Counted from the stretch's first letter, positions 53,235-61,741 are shown. The stretch: DNA of 64,000 bases from Gp6-AA40 sp035263125 (GCA_035263125.1 DATFRP010000203.1:1-64000); one strand, 5' to 3'. Made by a program: numbers and translations. Notes: generated by a model not told the origin, from the sequence alone.

Positions 53235-55430
53235 CTATCGCCAGATCTGCTTCCACCACGGGGCAGAAGTGCCGTCGGGTGGCGTCGCCTGATCGAGATC
53301 CATTCGCCGTCTGATCTCATCGAGACTCCAGCCAGTCAGCGACGCCAGCGTCTGCGCCTCCCGCTCCCGTCGCTGACGCAGCTCACGCTGATAGGTCTCG
53401 GCAGCATCGCAGCGCGCTGGTCCGGTCCACGGCTGGCGTAGAACATAGCGACCTTGGAAGTTGGTGCGATCGCCGGTCTCCTGAAACACGAGATCCTCGG
53501 GGAAGTGCGCTTGGTCGTAGCGCACATGGAGCCGGGTGACGAACACATCCTGCGGCGAGGGGGCGACGGTCGATCGACCACCAGGACGCGCGACCCAGAA
53601 GACACCGAGCTTTCGGAGTTCGTCAGACGACATCGGATCGGCGGCGCACGGGTCGCACCACCCCATGTCCCAGGCGTATTCCTGGAATATCGCGCTCATG
53701 TTCTCGCGCCTGACGTGCTGGTCGAACATCGCGCGATACATGCTCCCGAATACCTTCGGATCCTTCACGTAGGTCGGAATTTCCACATCCGTACGCAGCT
53801 TGATCGTGCGGTAGTTGGTCGATTCCACGCGGCCCTTTCGAGTGAGCGTATAGACGAACAGCTCCTGCGGACCATCGGCATTCACCATCCCAAGCCTGAT
53901 CGGCAGCATGAACTTCGGCGATTCGTACGCGATCTGGATCGGACGCAGGTTCGCGAACCCCAGCCTGGCCTGTTCGGTCAGGTTGACCTTGGCGACGAAG
54001 AAACGCATCTGCTGCTTGATGTAGGTCGCAAGGACGCTCGACGCTCCCGACGGGATGCGGTAGCCGTTGGTCTTGAGCCAGGTCTCGAGGCCGGTGCTCT
54101 GCGCCGCCGAGAGGATCAGGATGTCGTATTCCCCGACCGTGTAGCTCGCCTCGATCGTGACCCCCAGGCTTTTCGCCCCGCTCCGGGCAGCTGGCGCTGG
54201 AGACGCAAGGGGGGCACGCGATTCCATCGCCATGAGACGATCGATTGGGACGCGGCAGGGATCGGCGTCGAAGTACTCCACCAGGCGCGGAGCGGTGAAG
54301 GCGTCGAGGTGATCGAGCAGGGCGCGGTCGCCGACGTTGATCTGCTCGCGCTGAATTGCGGTCGGCACCGGAACGACCATGGCGAACTCCTTCGGATCGC
54401 CGCGAAAGTCGTTGGCCATGGTGATGACTGTGCGATCGCCGTCGCGCACGAGCACGACGTGCGACGCCTTGTTGAACAGCTTCGTGTCGGCCCTCGAGAC
54501 ATAAAAGCCGCAGAAGGCTTCCGCGCTCCCCGCGCCCGCACAGAGCGAGAAGAGCACGGCGAGCGTGAATGCCGTGAATCGCATGATCGGTTTCCTCCAG
54601 AAGAAGTGAGTGGTCTGTCGATGTGGCCACGCGTAGCGGGTCGCCGGAAGCAGCCGGTCGAGGATCGGAACGAGCGGCGATGCCGCCGCCAGCGCCCACA
54701 GCATCCCGTTCGTTCTGAACAACCGGAGCTGCACGTACGCCGCGCCGAACGCCACCATGGCGGCGAACAGCACGCGTGCCGTGCGCGAGTCCGGGGTCGT
54801 CTTCGGGTCCGAGATCATGAAGAAGCTGAAGAGGAGAAACGCGCCATTCTCGAGTCGATGCAACGGGATCGAGAGCGGTTCACCGAGCCAGAGCGATCGG
54901 CCAACCAGCAGCGACGCGTAGGTCGCCATGAATGTCAGCGTGACGTCGCTGCGGGTCGCGCGGTGCACGACGAGCAACCCGGCCGAGGCGAGAAAGAAGG
55001 CGAATACCGCAGCGGTCCCCCACTGGCCCGCTGAGACCCACGCCATGTCGGTCGTGAGCATCAACACCACGAGTGCGAGATTGGTCGGGTTGAAGACGTG
55101 CTTCCCGCGCACACGAATCAGAAACTTCGAGCCCACGGCAATCGCAGCCGCGAGCGCGGCAAGGATCAGCGCGTCGGTGCGCAGCATCAGGCAGAGCGAG
55201 AGCGCCGAGATCAACGCGCTCGTGCCGCCGGAGACGCGGTCGCGCCCGGTCCACCGGTCGGCACAGGCCTGCACCAGCAACGCCGAGACGACCGTCACGA
55301 AGACCTGCGCGAGCGTGAGGTCGAAATCGAGGAACACCAGACCGTACGCGAGAAGGCTTGCAAGGGTGGCGATCTGGCCATGGCGGGGGTCCGCCATGAG
55401 CAGCCGCCACAGGGTGGCCGTCTGCCGCAT
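53235..55430 (-). CDS. RnfD/NqrB-like membrane protein fused to DUF2330 protein
   Basis: 731 residues in one frame. Residues 1-275 have about seven membrane spans and match RnfD/NqrB-like proteins (VSGGTSALISALSLCLMLR, GKHVFNPTNLALVVLML). From M283 (base 54584) a complete signal peptide follows (RFTAFTLAVLFSLCAGAGS), then the Cys-rich start and body of DUF2330 (AFCGFYVSRADTKLFNKAS; ITMANDFRGDPKEFAMVVPV). GGAGG lies 9 bases before that internal ATG. So the DUF2330 part may also be made separately (449 residues, 53235-54584). Either a true fusion or two genes joined by loss of the stop codon. Roles unknown; RnfD relatives are flavin-carrying. Confidence 0.8.
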   Translation of the reverse strand: MRQTATLWRLLMADPRHGQIATLASLLAYGLVFLDFDLTLAQVFVTVVSALLVQACADRWTGRDRVSGGTSALISALSLCLMLRTDALILAALAAAIAVGSKFLIRVRGKHVFNPTNLALVVLMLTTDMAWVSAGQWGTAAVFAFFLASAGLLVVHRATRSDVTLTFMATYASLLVGRSLWLGEPLSIPLHRLENGAFLLFSFFMISDPKTTPDSRTARVLFAAMVAFGAAYVQLRLFRTNGMLWALAAASPLVPILDRLLPATRYAWPHRQTTHFFWRKPIMRFTAFTLAVLFSLCAGAGSAEAFCGFYVSRADTKLFNKASHVVLVRDGDRTVITMANDFRGDPKEFAMVVPVPTAIQREQINVGDRALLDHLDAFTAPRLVEYFDADPCRVPIDRLMAMESRAPLASPAPAARSGAKSLGVTIEASYTVGEYDILILSAAQSTGLETWLKTNGYRIPSGASSVLATYIKQQMRFFVAKVNLTEQARLGFANLRPIQIAYESPKFMLPIRLGMVNADGPQELFVYTLTRKGRVESTNYRTIKLRTDVEIPTYVKDPKVFGSMYRAMFDQHVRRENMSAIFQEYAWDMGWCDPCAADPMSSDELRKLGVFWVARPGGRSTVAPSPQDVFVTRLHVRYDQAHFPEDLVFQETGDRTNFQGRYVLRQPWTGPARCDAAETYQRELRQRREREAQTLASLTGWSLDEIRRRMDLDQATPPDGTSAPWWKQIWR

Positions 55431-55505
55431 ATCCGTTCTCCTGGATTCAGAACGGACGGCCGGCGATTCCTTGCAAAAGGCGCATTTCGCCTAGAATTTC
55501 CCCCA

Positions 55506-55952
55506 ATGTCCGACTCTGAAGAGGTGCAGCGGGATCTCGACGCCTACGGGCGGCTCGTCGACCTCTGGGCACAGGAGAATCCGATCAAGACGAACAAGCT
55601 GCAGGTCCTCCTGGCAGTCAACGGACTGCTCGTGACCGGCATTCAGATCAACGGCGGCTTCGTGCGCCACAACTGGGCTTTCTACATAGCGGGCGCGGTC
55701 TTCAGCGCCATCTGGACGTTCTCGATCGGTCGAACCGTCCTGTTTCAGAAGATCTGGCAGCGGAAGATCGAAGCCATCATGGCCAGGCATACGGGCGACC
55801 AGCGCTTCGCGGTGCTCGACACTGACGCCGATGAGAAGGCGATCGGCGGGGTCGCGCGCGCATTCGGCAGCGTCTCGTCGAAGTACTACTTGCTGTGGTC
55901 GCCTGCGGCCTTCACCGTGGTCTGGCTCGTGGCCTTGCTGCTGGCGCGCTGA
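55506..55952 (+). CDS. Small membrane protein, unknown
   Basis: 148 residues from ATG 55506. A polar N-terminus (SEEVQRDLDAYGRLVDLWAQ) precedes two membrane spans near 32-50 (LQVLLAVNGLLVTGIQI) and 55-72 (FYIAGAVFSAIWTFSIG). A third lies at the C-terminus (LLWSPAAFTVVWLVALLLA). In outline it resembles RipA-type octameric membrane proteins, but I am not certain. Divergent from the fusion gene. Confidence 0.65.
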   Translation: MSDSEEVQRDLDAYGRLVDLWAQENPIKTNKLQVLLAVNGLLVTGIQINGGFVRHNWAFYIAGAVFSAIWTFSIGRTVLFQKIWQRKIEAIMARHTGDQRFAVLDTDADEKAIGGVARAFGSVSSKYYLLWSPAAFTVVWLVALLLAR

Positions 55953-56030
55953 AGGGTCCGCGCATCCCTTACCCACGCCGCTCATCACAATTGCAACCGC
56001 ACGGCGAGCTCGGCCGCCGATGCTCGGGGG

Positions 56031-56855
56031 ATGAAAACCTTCGTTCTTGCCCTGTCGCTCGTCGCCTCACTCGCCGCGCCATCCGCGTTTCAGACTCGCA
56101 TCACCGGCCATGGCCGCCCGATGATTCTCATTCCCGGGCTCTCCTCGGGCGGAGGGACCTGGGACAGCACGGTCGAACATTTCCAAGCTCGATTCGAGTG
56201 CCACGTCGTCACCGTCGCCGGCTTTGCCGGCGTGCCTCGAACGTCCACCGCATCGCCGATGCTCGATGGCATCGTCGACGATCTCGCGAAGTACATCCGC
56301 GATCTGTTGCTGCTCGACATCCAGATGCCGGGCATGTCCGGCTTCGAGCTGCTCGAGCGCCTCGAGCACCTGCCACAGGTGATCTTCACGACCGCGTACG
56401 ACGAGTACGCGATCAAAGCCTTCGAGGTGAACGCGCTCGACTACCTGCTGAAGCCGGTCACACCGGAGCGCCTTGGGACCGCGTTGGAACGGATGCGGCC
56501 GACAGAGACTCGCGCTCCACTCGAACAGGTCTTCGTGCGCGACGGTGAGCGATGCTGGATCGTCCGGCTGCCCGAGATCTCCCTGCTGGAGTCGGAGGGT
56601 AACTACACACGCGTGCACTTCCGCGACGAGTCACCACTCATTCGCCGGACGTTGAACGCGCTCGAAGAACGTCTCGACGCCGATGCGTTCTTCCGCGCCA
56701 ACCGCGCGCAAATCATCAATCTGAAATGGATCGACCAGGTGGACATCGCCGTCGCCGGCGGTCTCGTGGTCACGCTGCGCCGGTCGCACGATCGAGATGT
56801 CGCGTCGTCAATCCGAGAGGCTGCGCGAGATTCTCAAGCTCTAGAGATCGAGTAA
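56031..56855 (+). CDS. Chimeric gene: exported alpha/beta-hydrolase start joined to truncated LytTR response regulator
   Basis: 274 residues. Residues 1-91 are a signal peptide plus the first strands of an alpha/beta hydrolase (GHGRPMILIPGLSSGGGTWD, then MLDGIVDDLAKYIRD). From D91-L92 the sequence switches to the second half of a receiver domain: LLLLD96IQMPGMSG, T120, K141-P, followed by a complete LytTR DNA-binding domain at about 165-268 (LLESEGNYTRVHF, FFRANRAQIINLKWIDQV). The hydrolase lacks its nucleophile elbow and the receiver lacks its N-terminal acidic pair. It reads as a deletion joining two genes. Whether it is expressed, or functional, is doubtful. Confidence 0.75.
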   Translation: MKTFVLALSLVASLAAPSAFQTRITGHGRPMILIPGLSSGGGTWDSTVEHFQARFECHVVTVAGFAGVPRTSTASPMLDGIVDDLAKYIRDLLLLDIQMPGMSGFELLERLEHLPQVIFTTAYDEYAIKAFEVNALDYLLKPVTPERLGTALERMRPTETRAPLEQVFVRDGERCWIVRLPEISLLESEGNYTRVHFRDESPLIRRTLNALEERLDADAFFRANRAQIINLKWIDQVDIAVAGGLVVTLRRSHDRDVASSIREAARDSQALEIE

Positions 56856-56906
56856 TCCGACGATGTCGATGTCGTCTATCAGCGCGCTGTGGAGGCCGCA
56901 CCTCTT

Positions 56907-57200
56907 TCAGTGCGCGAGCAGTCGCCGCATTTCCGCTTTGACCGCGAACGCCGGAGCGCAGACGCAGCCGAAGTCTGCAAGCTGCCCCGCCTCGAAGCTC
57001 GCATCGGCGTAGGCGTGTGGGACGGCGTATCGCTCGAGGATCTCTTCATCTGCGACTCTTCGAGCGCGCAGCTCCGACAAGGCGATCCTCGCGTAGCTGT
57101 TGACGAGTGCCGCGTCGATCGTCCGCACGTGCTGCGGTTGCCTCGTCGGTGGAGTGAACGTCTCCATGTGAACCCGCTGCGTTGCTGTTCGTCTACCCAT
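56907..57200 (-). CDS. Small hypothetical protein
   Basis: 97 residues from ATG 57200, with GAGGTG about 9 bases upstream. Product: MGRRTATQRVHMETF at the start, then a helical middle (VNSYARIALSELRARRVADE) and a short end (GQLADFGCVCAPAFAVKAEM). No known domain, no signal peptide. Plausible but unproven; the frame and composition look coding. Confidence 0.45.
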   Translation of the reverse strand: MGRRTATQRVHMETFTPPTRQPQHVRTIDAALVNSYARIALSELRARRVADEEILERYAVPHAYADASFEAGQLADFGCVCAPAFAVKAEMRRLLAH

Positions 57201-57479
57201 CGTCAATGACACCTCACGGATCACCGCGGTTGCATGGGACTTGTCCCGTGAAGTGGAAGATCCTGCGTGGTCAGCGCCGCAACGTCAAGAGGAAATCGCG
57301 CTCGCGATCGAGATTGGGCTGATAGCCGAGCGCTCGCGGCTGTGATGGAAACATCCAAACGCGGTCAATGACCTCACAGATGTGTCACACAACGTGTCGC
57401 ACCGGGTCAGCTTGTGCAGCAACGCTTTCACATGAGCCGATCCTCATTCGTTCTGCACCTTTAGTATCGAGGAGCGAGG

Positions 57480-58172
57480 ATGATGATTCGAGCCCGCACG
57501 TGTGCCCTGACCCTGGCCGCCGCCTCGATGTCGGCATTGAACGCCTCGGCGCAAGACTCCAGGCCCACTCCGACCGTGATACTCGCCCCTGCTTCCCCAT
57601 CCCGCTGGGACGCGGCAGCTCATGTGACATGGTTGGGCGAGCGCCTCAATCAGGCGATCGATTGGGATCGCTGGTACGGTGTGGGCTCAGGTGGCGTCGA
57701 CGTCGGGTACTACTGGACGCCTCATCTCAAAATGGAGCTCGACGTCGCCACGTCGACAAAGGGCGAGAGCTACACGTTCGAGCAACTCCCTCCTCTTCCC
57801 GGCTCCACGATCCCGTCGTTTCTACAACGCCAACACGAGTTCCGCGCGACGACGGCGGCGCTGGGCCTGAACGCGCAGTTCTTCGAGAACGCCTGGTTTC
57901 ATCCGTTCATCGGTGCGGGAGTGGAGCTGCTCCGCGAGCACGAACGCATCGAGACAGCGGTCCCCTTCGTGATCACGAGAGATGGCGTACCAGTCCTCAC
58001 GTCGCCTGAATCGGAGACTCGAGTGCGATATGCCGGGCGTCCATTCGTGGGCACCGGATTCAAGGGCTATGTGTCCGAGCGTGTCTTCGTCCGCACTGAC
58101 GTGCGCACGTCGTGGTCCTCGAATGGAGTGACTGCGGTGGCGTGGCGTACCGGAATCGGAGTGGATTTCTGA
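57480..58172 (+). CDS. Outer-membrane beta-barrel protein
   Basis: 230 residues with signal peptide (ARTCALTLAAASMSALNASA). Repeating amphipathic strands (WDAAAHVTWLGERL, GGVDVGYYWTPHLKMELDVA, FHPFIGAGVELLREHERIE, RVFVRTDVRTSWSSNGV) end in a terminal Phe (GIGVDF), the outer-membrane insertion signal. Length fits a small eight-stranded barrel of the OmpA/OmpW type. Function unknown. Same strand and 11 bases before the next gene. Confidence 0.75.
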   Translation: MMIRARTCALTLAAASMSALNASAQDSRPTPTVILAPASPSRWDAAAHVTWLGERLNQAIDWDRWYGVGSGGVDVGYYWTPHLKMELDVATSTKGESYTFEQLPPLPGSTIPSFLQRQHEFRATTAALGLNAQFFENAWFHPFIGAGVELLREHERIETAVPFVITRDGVPVLTSPESETRVRYAGRPFVGTGFKGYVSERVFVRTDVRTSWSSNGVTAVAWRTGIGVDF

Positions 58173-58183
58173 AAGGTGGCTGA

Positions 58184-58567
58184 GTGATGCGTACGACGAC
58201 TCGCCTGTTGACGACAGCGCTCATCATCGCCTTCGCGGCTTCGCATACGGTAGCCGCGCAGGCGCCGGCTGACATCTGGCGGAGCTTCGCAGAACGCGTC
58301 GAGGTCGGCACGGAGCTCAACGTCCGATTGAGCGATGGGCAGCGTTTTCGCGCCACGCTCGTCGCTGTTCGTCCCGATGCCGTGCTGCTCCAGCCGAAGA
58401 CCCGGGTGCCAGTCCCGATCCAGCCGGTTGGGTACGGGGAGATCGTTCGTCTCGAGCGAACGAGACAAGGCATCGGCGCCGGCAAGGCCGTCGCGATCGG
58501 AGTCGCAACCGGCGTCGGCGCGTTCTTCGCGACGCTGGCGATAGTGCTTGCCGCATCGTTGGATTGA
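58184..58567 (+). CDS. Small exported or membrane protein, unknown
   Basis: 127 residues. Signal segment (RLLTTALIIAFAASHTVAAQ), a short beta-rich domain with an Sm-like look (GTELNVRLSDGQRFRATLVA, PVGYGEIVRLER), then a C-terminal hydrophobic stretch (AVAIGVATGVGAFFATLAIVLAA in two parts) that could anchor it. Probably co-transcribed with the barrel protein. No family recognised. Confidence 0.6.
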   Translation: MMRTTTRLLTTALIIAFAASHTVAAQAPADIWRSFAERVEVGTELNVRLSDGQRFRATLVAVRPDAVLLQPKTRVPVPIQPVGYGEIVRLERTRQGIGAGKAVAIGVATGVGAFFATLAIVLAASLD

Positions 58568-58613
58568 TCGCGTGGGATTCGTCGTGCGCGCCGTTCGTTG
58601 CGCGCGGGCGTTC

Positions 58614-58643
58614 GTAGCGCGCGGGCTTCAGCCCGCGCTGGTC
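58614..58643. repeat. GTAGCGCGCGGGCT palindrome, second copy
   Basis: GTAGCGCGCGGGCT and AGCCCGCGCTGGTC pair with two mismatches at the outer end, 2-base loop. Same element as at 20737, here in a convergent intergenic gap, where it may also end transcription. Confidence 0.8.
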
Positions 58644-58654
58644 GACGCTCGATG

Positions 58655-59443
58655 TTACCGACGCAGCACCCACCGAATGCCGCCGAGAACGTGCTGCTGG
58701 TAGAGCGCGCTCTGCCAGACGTCCTCGCGATGCCCGAGCGCGGTATAGAAGACGCGGCCGCGGCCGTAGTCCTTGGCCCATGCCAGCGGCAGGTCCGCGG
58801 GCTGCCCTGCCTGTGGCAGCCCATCCAACGGATGTCGATCCAGCGACAGCAGCATCGTCACCGCACTTCGATTGGAGATGGTGAACATGTAGATCTCATC
58901 GAACACGCGATAGCGCTGCCCGAGTGGACTCGACGCAGGGTGTGACGGGTTCTCGACGATCGCGTCGACGGTGCTCTCATTGCCGTGCGTGAGGAACTCA
59001 TTGCCAAGCATGTCGATGTACGCCGGGGAATCGTGGAACGTGTCGGAGGCACTGTGCATGCCGGCAAAGCCGTGCCCGTCGGCGATCCAGTTGAGCACCG
59101 CAGGAAGATCGCGGATCGGAAGACTGCCCGTGGTGTTGGCGAAGACGATGGCGTCGATCCCGGCGAGCCCAGACGGCGACAGCATGGTGGCCACATCATC
59201 GGCCGTGCGGCAGAAACTCGTGGAGAAGAGACCCGAGCGCCGGCCGATATCGGCGATCGTCGCTTCCGCGATTGGGATCGAACTGTGCCGGAAGCCCACG
59301 GTGTGAGTCACCACGAGCACATGCGCTGGGGCGCCGGACGGCGTCGGCGAGGAGGGACTTCCTGCAGGCGGCGCGGTGTCGCTCGAACACGCCGACAGCA
59401 TCATGCCCGCAACGAGCCCCCAGAGCCAGCTCCGCACAGTCAT
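58655..59443 (-). CDS. ThuA-domain lipoprotein
   Basis: 262 residues. The N-terminus has a lipobox (GLVAGMMLSACSS), then a Pro/Ser linker and the ThuA fold: HVLVVTHTVGFRHSSIPIAE, IDAIVFANTTGSLPIRDLP, DGHGFAGMHSASDTFHDSPA, and RGRVFYTALGHREDVWQS. ThuA-type domains resemble class I amidotransferases and are linked to sugar (trehalose) use or host interactions in other bacteria. The fold is clear; a role is not. Likely anchored on the outer face of a membrane. Confidence 0.88.
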   Translation of the reverse strand: MTVRSWLWGLVAGMMLSACSSDTAPPAGSPSSPTPSGAPAHVLVVTHTVGFRHSSIPIAEATIADIGRRSGLFSTSFCRTADDVATMLSPSGLAGIDAIVFANTTGSLPIRDLPAVLNWIADGHGFAGMHSASDTFHDSPAYIDMLGNEFLTHGNESTVDAIVENPSHPASSPLGQRYRVFDEIYMFTISNRSAVTMLLSLDRHPLDGLPQAGQPADLPLAWAKDYGRGRVFYTALGHREDVWQSALYQQHVLGGIRWVLRR

Positions 59444-59572
59444 GTGTTACGCATGTCTCCGGAATGAATTGTCACCCAGGTGTCCTGAAGTGGACTGAAG
59501 CGACAGGGCGGCCGAGCTTCGATCGCTGCCACCCGTGCGGCGGGGTTCTGGAGCGGATGGTCGTGTTATCAT

Positions 59573-59626
59573 GGCCATGTTAATTATCAAGGCCACGTTA
59601 ATTACACTGGCCATGTTAAAGACGGC
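59573..59626 (+). promoter_or_regulatory. Three 18-bp direct repeats before the antitoxin-like gene
   Basis: GGCCATGTTAATTAT, GGCCACGTTAATTAC and GGCCATGTTAAAGAC start at 59573, 59591 and 59609, an exact period of 18 bases. They end 14 bases before the ATG at 59641. AT-rich cores set them off from the GC-rich surroundings. They look like operator sites for autoregulation by the winged-helix protein encoded immediately downstream. Confidence 0.75.
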
Positions 59627-59640
59627 CGAGGCCAAAATCC

Positions 59641-60795
59641 ATGAGAGATCCCGATCTCCTCCCGAAGTCAGAGTCGCGCCGACGCCACGATCGAGCTGAA
59701 CAAGTATTGTCTGAAGCTTCTGAAGAGGCCGGCTGGCGGGTTAAACGTCAACCGAGAGAGGGCGGACCCGACCTGCTCCTGCGACGCGCCGGAGTGTCCT
59801 ATGCGGTCGAGATCAAGGTTGGCGTCGAAGGAAGGAGCGATCGTCTGATTCCGCTTTGGTCTCAAGCCTGTCTGCAGGCATTGCGCCTGGCGGGAGCGCA
59901 CGCGCCGCTCGCGGTCGTTGCCGCCCCGGAGATCGCACCGAAGGTCGCCAAGCAGATTCTGAACTTTGCACAAGAGTACGCGCCTGATGCAGCCGCAGGC
60001 GTCATGGATTTCGTCGGTCTCCGCATGTTCCGTGGACCTCACCTGGAATCGCTCAACGCCGAAGCTCAAAAGCCGCCTGCACGTGAGTCGCATGCGCCGA
60101 GAGAGCAACCCCACCTCTTTTCCGACCTGAACCAATGGATGCTCAAAGTACTTCTCGCACCGGAGGTGCCTGACGCGCTGCTCTCGGCACCGCGAGGACG
60201 ATACCGAAACGCCTCCCAACTGGCCCGAGCGGCACACGTCTCGGTGATGAGCGCCTTCCGGTTCGTGCAGCAGCTTCAGCGCGAGGGGTACCTCCATGAG
60301 TCGGGTGCACACTTGCGGTTGGTTCGCCGCGGCGACCTGTTTCGACGATGGCAAGCCTCAGCGCTTCGTCGAATCAACGAAGCGCCCATGCGCTTCCTGC
60401 TGAGGGGCAGCGATTCGCGTCCGGCACTTCAGCGGATGCTCGAGAGCGACAAGGCGTGCCTGGCGTTGTTCGCGGCAGCCGATGCGCTCGGCGTCGGCTT
60501 CGTTCACGGCGTTCCACCGTATGTGTATGTTCGACGACTCAGCCCCGCGAGCCTCTCGGCCTGGAAAAACCTCGCACCGGTGGCCCCCGGCGAGGCACCC
60601 GACGTGATCGTTCGCCAGGCGCCCTTTCCCGGGTCTGTCTTTCGTGGAATGGTGCGGCCGCATGGCATGGCAGCCTGCGATGTTCTTCAAGTGTGGCTCG
60701 ATGTTTTCGAACATCCTGCGCGTGGACAGGAACAAGCGGATCTAATCCGCAGGCGTCTGCTCGATCGGATTATCGAAGGAAGCGACCATGGATGA
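59641..60795 (+). CDS. PD-(D/E)XK-like domain plus winged-helix protein, AbiEi-like
   Basis: 384 residues. Residues 15-105 show a restriction-endonuclease-fold pattern: Glu in the first helix (E20), P43-D44 in GGPDLLLRR, E57-I-K59 in YAVEIKVG, and Gln at 75 or 79 in the following helix. A winged-helix region follows (about 155-230: RGRYRNASQLARAAHVSVMS, LQREGYLHES). The remainder (RPALQRMLESDKACLALFAA, VAPGEAPDVIVRQAPFPGSV) resembles AbiEi-family type IV antitoxins and regulators. It overlaps the nucleotidyltransferase gene by 8 bases. Antitoxin and autorepressor role is inferred; nuclease activity is a motif-level guess. Confidence 0.7.
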   Translation: MRDPDLLPKSESRRRHDRAEQVLSEASEEAGWRVKRQPREGGPDLLLRRAGVSYAVEIKVGVEGRSDRLIPLWSQACLQALRLAGAHAPLAVVAAPEIAPKVAKQILNFAQEYAPDAAAGVMDFVGLRMFRGPHLESLNAEAQKPPARESHAPREQPHLFSDLNQWMLKVLLAPEVPDALLSAPRGRYRNASQLARAAHVSVMSAFRFVQQLQREGYLHESGAHLRLVRRGDLFRRWQASALRRINEAPMRFLLRGSDSRPALQRMLESDKACLALFAAADALGVGFVHGVPPYVYVRRLSPASLSAWKNLAPVAPGEAPDVIVRQAPFPGSVFRGMVRPHGMAACDVLQVWLDVFEHPARGQEQADLIRRRLLDRIIEGSDHG

Positions 60796-61600
60796 TTTCG
60801 CGGCGCTGGCGCGTCTACTCGACGCACTGCGCCCGTGGCTCGGGAACGTGGTACTCATTGGCGGTTGGGCACACCAGCTCCATCGCTTTCATCCGTTGTC
60901 GCATCCTCCGCAATACGCGCCTCTTCGCACGAAGGACGCTGACGTCGCGTTCTCAATCTCCGCACCGCTTGCGGGTGACATTGCTGCCGCCTTGAAGGCC
61001 GCGGGGTTCCACGAAGACTTCTCGGGAGAGCACACACCGCCGATTACTCAATACAGACTTGGAGGCGACGATCAGGGATTCTTCGTGGAATTTCTTGCCC
61101 CACTTCAGGGAAGTGGATTCAAGCGAAGCGGGGAACGGGACGTCACCGTCGTGAAAGCGGGCGTCACGGCGCAAAAGCTACGGTATCTGGACCTGTTGCT
61201 CGTCCATCCGTGGAGTGTACAGCTGACGAAGGACATCGGAATTTCGGTGACATCTCCCGTCAATGTGATGCTGCCGAACCCGGTTTCCTTCATCGCGCAG
61301 AAGCTCTTGATCCAGACGCACCGAAAGACGGACAAGAAGGCGCAGGACGCCCTGTACATCCACGACACGTTGGAACTCTTCGGAGGCGAGCTGACGGTCC
61401 TCAAGGCACTCTGGCAGGAAAAAGTACGTCCGACCCTGCACGACAAGACCGCGCGCACCGTCGAGGAGCTTCAGCGCCGCCAATTCGAGGCTGTCACCGA
61501 CGTCATCAGAAATGCTGCGCGCATTCCGCAGGACCGTCTCGTTACTGCCGAACGCATGCAGGCATTGTGCGCCTACGGCCTCGGAGAGATCTTCGTGTGA
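60788..61600 (+). CDS. Nucleotidyltransferase-fold protein, AbiEii-like toxin candidate
   Basis: 270 residues. Polymerase-beta-type signature: G25-G26-W27 in VLIGGWAHQLHRF and D50-A-D52 in TKDADVAFS, with more Asp/Glu in GFFVEFLAPL. The C-terminal half has NPVSFIAQKLLIQTHRKTDK, a Lys-rich helix seen in AbiEii and related nucleotidyltransferases. Translation is coupled to the upstream gene by an 8-base overlap. The pair matches the layout of type IV toxin-antitoxin systems, in which the nucleotidyltransferase is the toxin, for example by modifying tRNA. Target unknown; note the tRNA-Arg gene nearby. Confidence 0.75.
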   Translation: MDDFAALARLLDALRPWLGNVVLIGGWAHQLHRFHPLSHPPQYAPLRTKDADVAFSISAPLAGDIAAALKAAGFHEDFSGEHTPPITQYRLGGDDQGFFVEFLAPLQGSGFKRSGERDVTVVKAGVTAQKLRYLDLLLVHPWSVQLTKDIGISVTSPVNVMLPNPVSFIAQKLLIQTHRKTDKKAQDALYIHDTLELFGGELTVLKALWQEKVRPTLHDKTARTVEELQRRQFEAVTDVIRNAARIPQDRLVTAERMQALCAYGLGEIFV

Positions 61601-61664
61601 TCGACGCCACGCATAGTCATGATTTGCGCGGCGAGACCGCCTTCGCACTGGACCCCATGAAGGC

Positions 61665-61741
61665 TGGCGCGCCCTGCAGGACTCGAACCTGCGACCTCCT
61701 GGTTCGTAGCCAGACGCTCTATCCAACTGAGCTAAGGGCGC
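61665..61741 (-). tRNA. tRNA-Arg (ACG)
   Basis: On the minus strand the sequence starts GCGCCCT and ends AGGGCGC plus discriminator G and an encoded CCA (61665-61667). The D-arm GCTCAGTTGGATAGAGC and the T-arm GCAGGTTCGAGTCCTGC are canonical. The anticodon loop CTACGAA gives ACG, decoding CGN (Arg) after deamination to inosine. 77 bases including CCA. Confidence 0.95.

Noticed and set aside
53454..55034. 526-codon plus-strand frame opposite the RnfD-DUF2330 gene
   Set aside because: Composition and lack of motifs mark it as a shadow of the membrane and DUF2330 coding sequence.
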